Shown here: positions 8,768 to 17,272 of the stretch, one piece after another | Numbering within the stretch: position 1 is the first letter of the stretch | How the letters are laid out: each line of letters opens with the position of its first letter | Assembly: GCA_030158535.1 (NCBI GenBank) | Contig: JAOASV010000203.1 | Location: forward strand, 1 to 42,306 | Reading direction: 5' to 3' | Source: Sediminibacterium sp. | GTDB lineage: Bacteria > Bacteroidota > Bacteroidia > Chitinophagales > Chitinophagaceae | Length of the DNA: 42,306 bases | Made by a program: the position numbers and the translations under genes | The notes under the pieces: model-generated | Databases searched by the model: none | Seen by the model: only the letters and a program-made list of their open reading frames with translations | What the model was told of the DNA's origin: nothing

Positions 8768-10999
8768 ATGCAGTTATTCGTTCGAGCTACATTTTCATTT
8801 TTATTCGTGCTTTTACTTTCTTTTAATGGCATTCAAGCAAATGCTCAAAAAGCCCCTAGTGCTAGTTTTACATTGGTGCAACAAGGAAGTTCAAAATCGG
8901 TTATTCAAATTGCTGAAAATGCAGATAGCGACGAGCGTTTAGCCGCTACTGAGTTAAGTGATTATATTTTTAAAATCGCAGGTGCGCGAATTCCAGTTGT
9001 GTCAAAAAAAAGCACTTCAAATCCGGTGATTTATATTGGTCGTGCTTGTCCAAATTACGCTGCACTTATTAAAAAAGAATATTCTATTACAAGCACAAAT
9101 AATACGCTACAAATAACAGGCGCTACACCCTATCAAACACTCGAAACAGTATACGTTTTATTAGAAGAATTTTTAGGCTGTCAATTTTTATCACCAACAG
9201 TCGAAAAAATACCAACAACAAAAAACATAATTGTTACAGCAGATTATCATTATACGCCAGCTGTTTTAACAAGAACGGTGCATTCAAAATTATTTTATGA
9301 TAATCCTTCTTTTGCTGCAAAAAGAAGAGTAACCCTCGAAGGGTTTCCAAAATTTGTACCGGAAGCACGCGTGCATACCTTTAATAAGTTTTTGCCAGAA
9401 AAAAACTTTTTTGAAAACCATCCTACTTTTTATGCGCTCGTAAAAAATAAAAGACAGCCCACACAACTTTGTTTATCCAACGACACGGTGTATCAAATTA
9501 TCAAAGATTCTGTAGCTGCATTTTTTAATCGAAGACCTTCGGCTTCTGTTTTATCGGTGAGCCAAGATGACAACACACAATACTGTACTTGTGATAAATG
9601 TGCAGCCATAGATGCTTACGAAGGTTCTCCTTCTGGAACCATGATAACCCTTGTAAACCGCATTGCCAAAGACTTTCCAAATAAAACGATTGCAACACTG
9701 GCGTATCAGTACACCAGAAAAGCACCACTACATATAAAGCCAGAAAAAAATGTTTTAGTTACACTTTGTTCTATTGAGTGTGATAGAAGTGGCCCTATTG
9801 CAGATAAATGCAAAGATTTTGAGTCAGACTTAAAAGCATGGGGTGCCATTGGTGCAACCATTCAAATTTGGGATTACACCACGCAGTTCACAAATTTTTT
9901 AGCACCATTTCCAAATTTAGAAACGCTTCAGCCTAATATTAATTTATTTGTAGACAACAATGCCAATTGGATTTTTGAACAGCACAGTCATAATCCTTCC
10001 GAATTTTTTGAGCTACGCAGTTGGTTGCTTTCAAAATTTTTATGGAACCCTAAATTAAATTATGCAAACCTGCTTCAGGAGTTTTCAAACAATTATTACG
10101 GAGTAGCATCTCCTTTTATTGTTAAGTATTTAAATGATTTACATGCCGCGATAAAAGAAACACCAAAATTTTATTTGTTCTTATATGGTGATCCTGCACA
10201 GGGCTTTGAAACCTGGTTAAGCGAGCAAAAATTAAAGCAGTATAACGCACTTTTTGATAGTGCTACAAATATTACTTCAGGTAATGCAGCATTACAAGCG
10301 CGTGTAAATGAAGCGCGCATTGGACTTGATTTTGCAACCCTCGAATTTTACCGATTAAATAAAGCATCTTTTCCACTCTCTGACGTTACATCAATTCAAC
10401 AACGTGTGGATCGTTTTACAACCGCTACAGGCGCTCAGGGTATAAAAATTATCAATGAAATGGGTTTACCCTTAACCGATTATTTACAAGGGTATCAAAA
10501 ATTAATAGCTAGTGCCAAAGAGGTAAATAAGGCCAAAAATAGCAAGGTAACCCTAGCCATAAAGCCGGTTAAATATGCCAAAGAAGACCCACAAGCCCTT
10601 ACAGATGGCGCTTTTGGTGGCTGGAGCTTTTATGCCAATTGGCTGGGTTTTTTAGATGATATGAAAGCTACCATTGACCTGGGTACAGTTACCAATTTCT
10701 CCGAAGTTTCCGTGTCTTTTTTACAGGTGACCAATCATGTGGTGTTTTTTCCTACAGCGGTTACATTTGAAGCTTCGGAGGACGGAATTAACTATACACC
10801 GATCCAAACTGTCGATAATGTATTTCCTTTAGTAAAAACCAGCAAAGTGAATGACATACAAGTTTTTGCTACCAGTTCAAAAAGCCAAAAGGCAAGGTTT
10901 ATTAGAGTTACCGGAAAAAATATGAAGTCGCCACCCTATTGGCATCATGCGGCGGGTACGGGTGCTTGGATTTTTGCAGATGAGATAGTGGTGAAATAA
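8768..10999 (+). CDS. DUF4838 domain protein with C-terminal discoidin-like domain (putative glycoside hydrolase)
   Basis: Exported 743-residue protein; the signal peptide ends near the first AQK (about residue 27). The N-terminal segment (about 30-150, with ATELSDYIFKIAGARIPVV and VIYIGR) resembles the alpha-glucuronidase GH67-type N-terminal domain. The middle region (about 160-440) is DUF4838, recognised by LSVSQDDNTQYCTCDKC followed by GTMITLVNRIAKDFP and a later C-S-I-E-C-D-R segment. The C-terminal 140 residues resemble an F5/8C carbohydrate-binding domain (DGINYTPIQTV). The activity of DUF4838 members is not known to me; neighbours point to glycan breakdown. It is divergent from the esterase-GH20 operon. 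Confidence 0.8.
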   Translation: MQLFVRATFSFLFVLLLSFNGIQANAQKAPSASFTLVQQGSSKSVIQIAENADSDERLAATELSDYIFKIAGARIPVVSKKSTSNPVIYIGRACPNYAALIKKEYSITSTNNTLQITGATPYQTLETVYVLLEEFLGCQFLSPTVEKIPTTKNIIVTADYHYTPAVLTRTVHSKLFYDNPSFAAKRRVTLEGFPKFVPEARVHTFNKFLPEKNFFENHPTFYALVKNKRQPTQLCLSNDTVYQIIKDSVAAFFNRRPSASVLSVSQDDNTQYCTCDKCAAIDAYEGSPSGTMITLVNRIAKDFPNKTIATLAYQYTRKAPLHIKPEKNVLVTLCSIECDRSGPIADKCKDFESDLKAWGAIGATIQIWDYTTQFTNFLAPFPNLETLQPNINLFVDNNANWIFEQHSHNPSEFFELRSWLLSKFLWNPKLNYANLLQEFSNNYYGVASPFIVKYLNDLHAAIKETPKFYLFLYGDPAQGFETWLSEQKLKQYNALFDSATNITSGNAALQARVNEARIGLDFATLEFYRLNKASFPLSDVTSIQQRVDRFTTATGAQGIKIINEMGLPLTDYLQGYQKLIASAKEVNKAKNSKVTLAIKPVKYAKEDPQALTDGAFGGWSFYANWLGFLDDMKATIDLGTVTNFSEVSVSFLQVTNHVVFFPTAVTFEASEDGINYTPIQTVDNVFPLVKTSKVNDIQVFATSSKSQKARFIRVTGKNMKSPPYWHHAAGTGAWIFADEIVVK

Positions 11000-11033
11000 A
11001 CGATTGTGCCGGAATATTTATAACTTGAAGGCC

Positions 11034-11041
11034 TAAATTTA
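11034..11041 (+). promoter_or_regulatory. Possible -7 promoter box before the YxSQ-repeat gene
   Basis: TAAATTTA, seven of eight matches to TAnnTTTG, ends 5 nt before the ATG at 11047, so transcription would start at or very near the start codon. No clear -33 TTTG at the usual distance. Confidence 0.35.
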
Positions 11042-11046
11042 TCGCT

Positions 11047-11382
11047 ATGAAAAAATTTGGCTTACTCATTTTTCTATTCGCATTTGTAGGTACTTTAAAA
11101 GCGCAAAAAATATTTGCAGTAGACTACGCGTCACAAGCAGATGTAAAGGTTTTTGTTGTTAAATACGAAAGTCAGGCAGATCTTAAAGTATACAAGGTCA
11201 AATATGAGAGCCAGGCTGGTGACAATAACGGCAAATGGTTTTTTACCTCCTATGCTTCACAATCAAAAAAGAAAATCTTTTTTGTAGATTACGAAAGTCA
11301 AGCAGACGTTAAAATATATTTTGTTGATTACGAAAGTCAGGCTGGCTGGCGTAATAGTGCCAAGCGTTATTTATTTTATTAA
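11047..11382 (+). CDS. Small exported YxSQ-repeat protein (DUF6150 / 7(1) septoil-knot-like)
   Basis: 111 residues: signal peptide (1 to about 20), then six tandem units of about 13 residues with the core V-x-Y-[AE]-S-Q-[AS], the tyrosines lying at residues 27, 40, 53, 69, 82 and 95. Each unit starts with K-[IVW]-[FY], so aromatic and valine residues alternate as expected for short beta-strands. Unit 3 carries a DNNGK insertion and unit 6 ends in a basic/aromatic tail. The pattern matches what I recall of the DUF6150 family, renamed for its predicted 7(1) septoil knot; this is memory, not a search. Function is unknown to me. It is followed after 20 bp by the BNR-repeat exoprotein, with which it is probably co-transcribed. 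Confidence 0.75.
   Translation: MKKFGLLIFLFAFVGTLKAQKIFAVDYASQADVKVFVVKYESQADLKVYKVKYESQAGDNNGKWFFTSYASQSKKKIFFVDYESQADVKIYFVDYESQAGWRNSAKRYLFY
11117..11345 (+). repeat. Six-copy degenerate coding repeat (YxSQ units)
   Basis: Within the small exported protein, the DNA encoding Y-[AE]-S-Q recurs six times (for example TACGAAAGTCAGGC and TACGAAAGTCAAGC), spaced mostly 39 bp, with one longer interval of 48 bp between copies 3 and 4. Codon use differs between copies (TAT/TAC, GAG/GAA, AGC/AGT/TCA), which shows selection on the protein rather than recent DNA duplication. Confidence 0.8.
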
Positions 11383-11402
11383 TTTCTCATCAAATATCTC
11401 CT

Positions 11403-14400
11403 ATGTTTTCAAAGTATTTAATGGGTGCAGTTGCATCTATCATTGCATGTACCTCTTTCGTTCAAGCACAAAAAAAAGCGGTTTCAAAAACGCAAGCCGC
11501 AACTGTAGTAGAAGAAAATTTAGTGCCTTCGCATTTTAATAATTTGTTGTGGCGAAATATTGGACCACTTCGTGGAGGTAGATCTGTTACTGCAACAGGC
11601 GTCGTGCAAAATCAACTAACCTATTATATGGGTACCACAGGTGGTGGTGTTTGGAAAACAGAAGATGCAGGACAAACATGGAATAATATATCTGATGGAT
11701 TTTTTAAAACAGGAAGTGTAGGTGCAGTAGCTGTTGCAGAGTCTGATCCAAATGTAGTATATGTAGGTATGGGAGAACATGCGCCTAGAGGTGTGATGAG
11801 TTCTTATGGTGATGGTGTTTACAAATCTACAGATGCGGGAAAAACATGGAAGCATATGGGACTCGAATTAACGCGTCAAATATCTTGGATACGTATTGAT
11901 CCTTCAAATCCCGATATCGTTTATGTAGCCGCACAAGGTGCAACACATGGCCCTTCTGCAGATCGTGGTGTTTATAAATCTGTGGATGGCGGTGCACACT
12001 GGAATAAAGTTTTATTTGTTGATAATAACACGGGGTGTGCTGATTTAGCGATGGACATGACCAACCCGCGCATCCTATATGCTGCTATGTGGGAATACCA
12101 AAGATTGCCATGGGAGATTAAAAGTGGAGGTCCAGGAAGTGGTTTGTATAAATCTACCGATGCTGGGCTTACCTGGAATAAAATTGAAAATGGATTACCA
12201 AATGCACTCGGTAAAATGAGCGTGTCAGTTTCTAGGGCTAATCCTGAAAAAGTATATGCTTTAGTTGAAAGTGATACCGAAAAAGAATTGGGTGGACTTT
12301 TTGTTTCTAACGATGCGGGAAAAAATTGGAATAGAATTAGTAAAGATCACCGCTTAACACAGCGCGCTTGGTATTATATCGAAGTGTTTGCAGATCCACA
12401 AAATGAAAATGTGGTGTATGTATTAAACTCGCCAGGATTACGCTCTGCTGATGGCGGGAAAACATGGAGCAATATGGGTGGAACCCATGGCGATTATCAC
12501 CAACTTTGGATTCATCCAAAAAATAGCAGCAATATGATTGTGGCCAATGATGGTGGTGCTGCTGTAACATTTAATACTGGTAAAGTTTGGTCTACCCAGG
12601 CTAACCAACCTACTTCGCAAATTTATCGTGTCAATGCCGACCATTTATTCCCGTATAATTTATACGGTGGTCAACAAGATAATAGTTCAATTAAAATGGC
12701 AAGCCGCGTAACCAATGGTTACCGTATTTCAGATAAAGATTGGACAAGTACCGCGGGTGGTGAATCTGCGTTTGTAGCATTCGACCCTAACAATCCGGTA
12801 ATTACCATGGGAGGGTCTTATCAGGGAACTATTGAAGCGTATAATAATGTTACCAAAGAGGGCGTCAATATTATGGAGCATCCGGTGCAATACCAAGCAC
12901 TTCAGCCAAAAGATATGAAGTACAGGTTCAATTGGAATGCCCCTATTGTGTATGATCCTTTAGAACTGGGTGCTTATTACCATGCTGGAAATATTTTATT
13001 TAAAACAACCGATTTAGGAAAAACCTGGAAAGCAGTTTCACCAGATTTAACAAAACACGATACCACTAAAATGGGCATTAGTGGCGTTCCTTATACCAAT
13101 GAAGGTGCAGGTGGTGAAAACTATTGTACCATTAGTTATGTAGCATTATCAGAAAATGAAAAAGGGATAATTTATACTGGTAGTGATGATGGATTAGTAT
13201 ACCTAACAAAAGATGGTGGAAACAACTGGACAAACATTACGCCAAAAAATTTAGATGAATCGTTGATAAATGCCATCGAAGTTTCTAGTGTTAACAAGGG
13301 TACTGCTTATATCGCCGTAAATAAATATAAGGTGAATGATTTCACGCCCATCATTTATAAAACAAATGATTATGGTGTAAGCTGGAAGCAAATTTCAAAT
13401 GGCATACCTTATGGTGCTTTTGTAAGAGTTGTGAGAGAAGACCCTTCGAATCCTAAAATTTTATATGCAGGCACAGAAACAGGATTTTATATTTCATATA
13501 ACGGAGGAGAAAATTGGAAGCAACTTCAATTGAATTTACCGGTGGTTCCAATTACTGATTTAAAAGTGCATGAAAATCATTTGTTGGCTTCTACACAAGG
13601 CAGAGCTTTTTGGATATTAGATGATCTTGAACCCATTAGAAAGTACAATAAAGACACGGCAGCAAACCATTTATTTGCTGTAAGTAATGTACACCGTATT
13701 TCAGGTGGTAGTGTTTTGGATTACAGTAATTTAATGGATAAAAACGGTAAAGCTATTAGCACCCTTGGCGCAAATCAAGCAAGTGGTGCCGTTGTTTATT
13801 ACACAGTACATGCAGCAGATAGTGCAACCAAAAAAGCTAAACTTGTTTTTTCTGATCCTAACGGAAAAGTGGTTAGAACGTTTTATGCAAATGCGCCAAG
13901 CAATAAAACCAGCAACAATAAAAACGAAAACGATCCTGAACTAACTGTACATGCTGGCTTAAACCGTTTTGTTTGGGATTTACGCGGGGAATCTATCGCA
14001 TCTATTCCTGGTGTATTTATAGAAGGAAGCTATGATGGTGCACGCGTTGTTCCGGGTACTTATAAAGTAGCACTTCACATAGATACGTTGGTTTTTGAAC
14101 AGACCTTCCAAGTGCTTGCAGATCCTCGTATTAAGGCTACTGCTGCAGATTACGAGGAGCAGGCTAGTTTATTACAAAATATTGCTACAGATGTAAACGA
14201 TATTCATGTAGCAGTAGTGCGCATGCGTGATATGCAAAATCAGTTAAATGGTATTATCGACCGTATTGAAAATAAGGATCTGTATAAAAGTATTGTAGCG
14301 CTTGCGGATTCAATCAATACTAAAATAAACGACTGGGAAGAAAAGCTTATACAAACAAAGTCTGAGTCTAACGATGATGTAATCAATTTTGTAAACAAGT

Positions 14401-14606
14401 TAAGTGCTAATTACATTTTTTTAAGAGGCGAATTGGACACCAACACCCCTCATGTTACATCAGGACATGTAAATAGGTTTAAGGAACTACGTGATGAGTG
14501 GTATATATACAAAGCGCAATTCAATAAATTTATTGAAGTGGATATTAAAAACTTTAATGAAAAGTGTAAAGCTTTACAATTGCCGCACGCTTCGCTTATT
14601 GATTAA
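11403..14606 (+). CDS. Large exported BNR-repeat / sortilin (VPS10)-like beta-propeller protein
   Basis: 1067 residues with a signal peptide (about 1-22). The start of the mature protein, LLWRNIGPLRGGRSVTATGV, is the hallmark of a Bacteroidota family often annotated as glycosyl hydrolase or sortilin-like. Many Asp-box/BNR units are visible: KTEDAGQTWNN, KSTDAGKTWKH, KSVDGGAHWNK, KSTDAGLTWNK, VSNDAGKNWNR, RSADGGKTWSN, KTTDLGKTWKA, LTKDGGNNWTN and KTNDYGVSWKQ, covering about 60-720 and consistent with one or two beta-propellers. The C-terminal third (about 720-1067) has an Ig-like stretch (GTYKVALHIDT) then a helical, coiled-coil-like end. No hydrolase catalytic residues can be assigned, so enzymatic annotation would be unsafe. 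It overlaps the convergent tolC-like gene by 11 bp at the 3' ends. Confidence 0.8.
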   Translation: MFSKYLMGAVASIIACTSFVQAQKKAVSKTQAATVVEENLVPSHFNNLLWRNIGPLRGGRSVTATGVVQNQLTYYMGTTGGGVWKTEDAGQTWNNISDGFFKTGSVGAVAVAESDPNVVYVGMGEHAPRGVMSSYGDGVYKSTDAGKTWKHMGLELTRQISWIRIDPSNPDIVYVAAQGATHGPSADRGVYKSVDGGAHWNKVLFVDNNTGCADLAMDMTNPRILYAAMWEYQRLPWEIKSGGPGSGLYKSTDAGLTWNKIENGLPNALGKMSVSVSRANPEKVYALVESDTEKELGGLFVSNDAGKNWNRISKDHRLTQRAWYYIEVFADPQNENVVYVLNSPGLRSADGGKTWSNMGGTHGDYHQLWIHPKNSSNMIVANDGGAAVTFNTGKVWSTQANQPTSQIYRVNADHLFPYNLYGGQQDNSSIKMASRVTNGYRISDKDWTSTAGGESAFVAFDPNNPVITMGGSYQGTIEAYNNVTKEGVNIMEHPVQYQALQPKDMKYRFNWNAPIVYDPLELGAYYHAGNILFKTTDLGKTWKAVSPDLTKHDTTKMGISGVPYTNEGAGGENYCTISYVALSENEKGIIYTGSDDGLVYLTKDGGNNWTNITPKNLDESLINAIEVSSVNKGTAYIAVNKYKVNDFTPIIYKTNDYGVSWKQISNGIPYGAFVRVVREDPSNPKILYAGTETGFYISYNGGENWKQLQLNLPVVPITDLKVHENHLLASTQGRAFWILDDLEPIRKYNKDTAANHLFAVSNVHRISGGSVLDYSNLMDKNGKAISTLGANQASGAVVYYTVHAADSATKKAKLVFSDPNGKVVRTFYANAPSNKTSNNKNENDPELTVHAGLNRFVWDLRGESIASIPGVFIEGSYDGARVVPGTYKVALHIDTLVFEQTFQVLADPRIKATAADYEEQASLLQNIATDVNDIHVAVVRMRDMQNQLNGIIDRIENKDLYKSIVALADSINTKINDWEEKLIQTKSESNDDVINFVNKLSANYIFLRGELDTNTPHVTSGHVNRFKELRDEWYIYKAQFNKFIEVDIKNFNEKCKALQLPHASLID

Positions 14607-15981
14607 TGGTGCCACTAGCCCATTTAAGTCCGTAATAAGATTTCACAATTTTGAACTGCAGGGAAATGAGTTTCTCTGCAGTTTCAATTACCTTGTTTTC
14701 GCGGGCATTAACAACAAATAAATTGCTGTCTCCATTGTAAAACTTTATGAGTTCACCCTTCAGAAGTGCACCTGTATTGTTGTTGATGGTGAAAAGTGTT
14801 TCCAATTGATTTTTTAGGAAAAAGTTTTCGTTGCTGTAGGTTTTTACTTTGTTTTGAACCTCAATTTTTTTGGCAGCAAAAGCTAAGTTCGTTTCTTCTA
14901 TTTTTAGTTTTGCTTTTCGGTATTCTCCGCGTCCTTCTCTTAAAAACAACGGCATTTTAAAATCTACACCAAACTTATAGTTGTTCTGGTAAAACTGTGA
15001 ACCTGCATCTTTAAATACGTTGTAGTTTTGGTTTAAAATGTTGGTTTTTACATTTAACATGGGAAGCAGTGACTGAAATTTCAATTTCTTATCAATGAGT
15101 AAATTATTGATTTTATACTCGTAGGCGCGCACTTCAGGATTTTGTAGAATGGATAAACTAATTAAGTCGGCAATACTGCTTTCGATAGAAATTTGTTTAC
15201 TATCTAATGTATCAGGTATCATGGTAGGACTTAACTGTAGGGCACTGTCCTGATTGTCCCATAAAAAATAGGATAGTTCTATGCCTGCGTTGGTAAAAAG
15301 TAAATCAGCGTCGTTTTCTAAAATTTTTAATTGCTGTAATTGTGTAAGTGCTTCTAGTGTGTCAAGTGAAGCCCTTTCTCCATTATTGAATGCAATTTTG
15401 GTAATGTTAAATCTATTACTTGAAGTGACTACGTATTGTTTATATAGTTTAAGAAGTTGGTATTGAGCAGCCCATTTCCAGTATTGTAAACTAGCATCTA
15501 ATAAGAGGTTGTTGACGATCGATTGTTTTTCCTGCTCGCTGGCTAGTATTAAGTTTTTGGCTTGTAACACAGCAGCTCTTCTTTTGTCAATCACTAAATT
15601 TTTAATGACTGGCACGCTTATGCCCAAGTAGCTACTTTGTCCTTTAGATACTTCACTATTTAAAAATTGTCCTTTATTACTTTCAATCCCTGTACTGATG
15701 TCTATTCCAGCCCATGTAGGAATTTTTAATTCCGTGTTTTGGTAATTGAAATAATTTTTACCATCAAAGGTTTTCATGTCAGATTGAAAGCCAACAGTGG
15801 GATCAAAGTTTGACCGAGCAGTCATAGCATCGGCACTTGCTTTCTCAACAACAATCTTTGCCTGTTTACTAAGGGGATGGTTTTTTTTAACTTGATCTAT
15901 AAATTCAGTATAGGTAAGCCTTTGACCAAATCCCTTTGTACATATCAATAGGAGCAGTAATATTTGCTTTAGATACCTCAT
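14596..15981 (-). CDS. TolC-family outer-membrane efflux channel
   Basis: 461 residues with a signal peptide (KQILLLLLICTKGFGQ). The protein is rich in long heptad-like helices and the two OEP repeats can be followed (about 25-220 and 240-455), as in TolC/OprM trimers that span the outer membrane and periplasm. It is the last gene of the SulP-carbonic anhydrase-ABC-HlyD-TolC operon; its ATG overlaps the hlyD stop by 4 bp (translational coupling). It would provide the outer-membrane exit for the ABC/HlyD pair. The stop codon overlaps the end of the convergent BNR gene (14596-14606), leaving no room for a separate terminator. Confidence 0.88.
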   Translation of the reverse strand: MRYLKQILLLLLICTKGFGQRLTYTEFIDQVKKNHPLSKQAKIVVEKASADAMTARSNFDPTVGFQSDMKTFDGKNYFNYQNTELKIPTWAGIDISTGIESNKGQFLNSEVSKGQSSYLGISVPVIKNLVIDKRRAAVLQAKNLILASEQEKQSIVNNLLLDASLQYWKWAAQYQLLKLYKQYVVTSSNRFNITKIAFNNGERASLDTLEALTQLQQLKILENDADLLFTNAGIELSYFLWDNQDSALQLSPTMIPDTLDSKQISIESSIADLISLSILQNPEVRAYEYKINNLLIDKKLKFQSLLPMLNVKTNILNQNYNVFKDAGSQFYQNNYKFGVDFKMPLFLREGRGEYRKAKLKIEETNLAFAAKKIEVQNKVKTYSNENFFLKNQLETLFTINNNTGALLKGELIKFYNGDSNLFVVNARENKVIETAEKLISLQFKIVKSYYGLKWASGTINQ

Positions 15982-17270
15982 TTTTTCGTCGTTTCAACTT
16001 TTGCTTGATAATATTCTGGTGGGAAACCGTTTATATTTCTCCAAAGTTCATAGCCAATGCTAACATCATTTAAGAGTGCAATGCCATTGGCGCCTCCACC
16101 AAATTTTAATTGTTTAGGCCATGGGCTATCGGAATAGTCTTCAGAAACTAAAACTCTAAATTTTCCATTGTCACTGATACCGTTTTCAATTACAGTGATA
16201 ACACCACCAAAGGTACCATATGAACTATTGGGCCATCCGCTAAATACGATAGCAGGGAAGCCATCAAAAATAAACCTCACTTTTTGACCCTTGCTAATGA
16301 GGGGTAAGTCCATTGGGTCTATAAATAGTTCTACGGCGTATTTAATATCTTTAGGGACAATTTCCACAATCATTTCTCCTTCTTTAACGTATTCCCCAAT
16401 ACCCGCTTTTTTTGCTTTAGTAATTTGTCCGGTTTGAGGTGCAATGATGTAGTAGAGTTTGTTTCTCACATCATAATTGGCGTAGTTATTTTCAAGTTTT
16501 GCAAGATCGCCCATGCCAACTGCCTGGTCTGCACTTGCTGTGAATTTATCGCCATTTACTTTTGCAATTTTATCATTGTAGTCCTGTAAAATACTGCTTT
16601 GTTCAAATAATAATGCCAGGGTTTCTTGTTTTGATTGTGCATACTTGTTTTCTGCCGCTGTTTTTTTAGCAAATGCATTTTGATAATTCACTTTTCTTCT
16701 TTCAAAGTCTACGAGTGAAATTACGCCACTATCTAACATGTTTTTAGCTGCATCAATTTGTCTTTTGGTAACCTGTAATTCATTGATTTGCGCAACCAAT
16801 TCAATACTATCTGAAATTAGTTTTAACTGAAGTTGCTGTTGTTTAATTTTAAGTTGATCTAATTTAATGAGCTGAAGTTCTGCGAGTGCCCGCTCTTGTT
16901 TGCTAGCCATTTCACCTTTTCTGGTGTAACCCTCTATAGCAGCAGCTTTAGCTTGAATTTGAGCCCTCGTTTTTTCTAATAACTGAGGGTCTAAATATTC
17001 TACCTTTACCTCACTTAATTGCATGATGGTATCGCCTGCCTTAATTGCATCTCCCTCTTTAACCCACCATTTTACTACCTTACCCGCAATAATGGTATTG
17101 ACTTCTTGTCTTCTTTGTTCCTGTTGTAGCGTGGTGATACTTCCTTTCGCTCTAATGTTTTGGGTCCATGGCAAAAACAAAATTATAACCATGACAATTA
17201 ATAGAATAACAAATACTCTAGTAATTCTGTTCTCTTTCTCTATTTGATAAATATTGTTATAAGCTTTCAT
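15978..17270 (-). CDS. HlyD-family membrane fusion (periplasmic adaptor) protein
   Basis: 430 residues with one N-terminal membrane helix (about 18-35, VFVILLIVMVIILFLPW). The biotinyl-lipoyl half-motif KVVKWWVKEGDAIKAGD lies near 68-85, a long coiled-coil hairpin near 95-255, and the second lipoyl half plus beta-barrel follow (TGQITKAKKAGIGEYVKEG; AVELFIDPMDLPLISKG). This is the adaptor of type I secretion or tripartite efflux, bridging the inner-membrane ABC protein and the outer-membrane TolC channel. It lies 2 bp downstream of the ABC gene and overlaps tolC by 4 bp. The length and domain order are normal for the Bacteroidota members. The cargo is not shown by the sequence. Confidence 0.9.
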   Translation of the reverse strand: MKAYNNIYQIEKENRITRVFVILLIVMVIILFLPWTQNIRAKGSITTLQQEQRRQEVNTIIAGKVVKWWVKEGDAIKAGDTIMQLSEVKVEYLDPQLLEKTRAQIQAKAAAIEGYTRKGEMASKQERALAELQLIKLDQLKIKQQQLQLKLISDSIELVAQINELQVTKRQIDAAKNMLDSGVISLVDFERRKVNYQNAFAKKTAAENKYAQSKQETLALLFEQSSILQDYNDKIAKVNGDKFTASADQAVGMGDLAKLENNYANYDVRNKLYYIIAPQTGQITKAKKAGIGEYVKEGEMIVEIVPKDIKYAVELFIDPMDLPLISKGQKVRFIFDGFPAIVFSGWPNSSYGTFGGVITVIENGISDNGKFRVLVSEDYSDSPWPKQLKFGGGANGIALLNDVSIGYELWRNINGFPPEYYQAKVETTKK

Positions 17271-17272
17271 TC

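Noticed and set aside
8768..10999. GH67 alpha-glucuronidase assignment for the DUF4838 protein
   Set aside because: Only the N-terminal accessory fold resembles GH67; the catalytic core motifs of GH67 are not visible.
11117..11345. Regularly spaced DNA repeats that could suggest a CRISPR array
   Set aside because: The repeats are degenerate, encode an in-frame YxSQ protein motif, have no unique spacers, and codon choice differs between copies.
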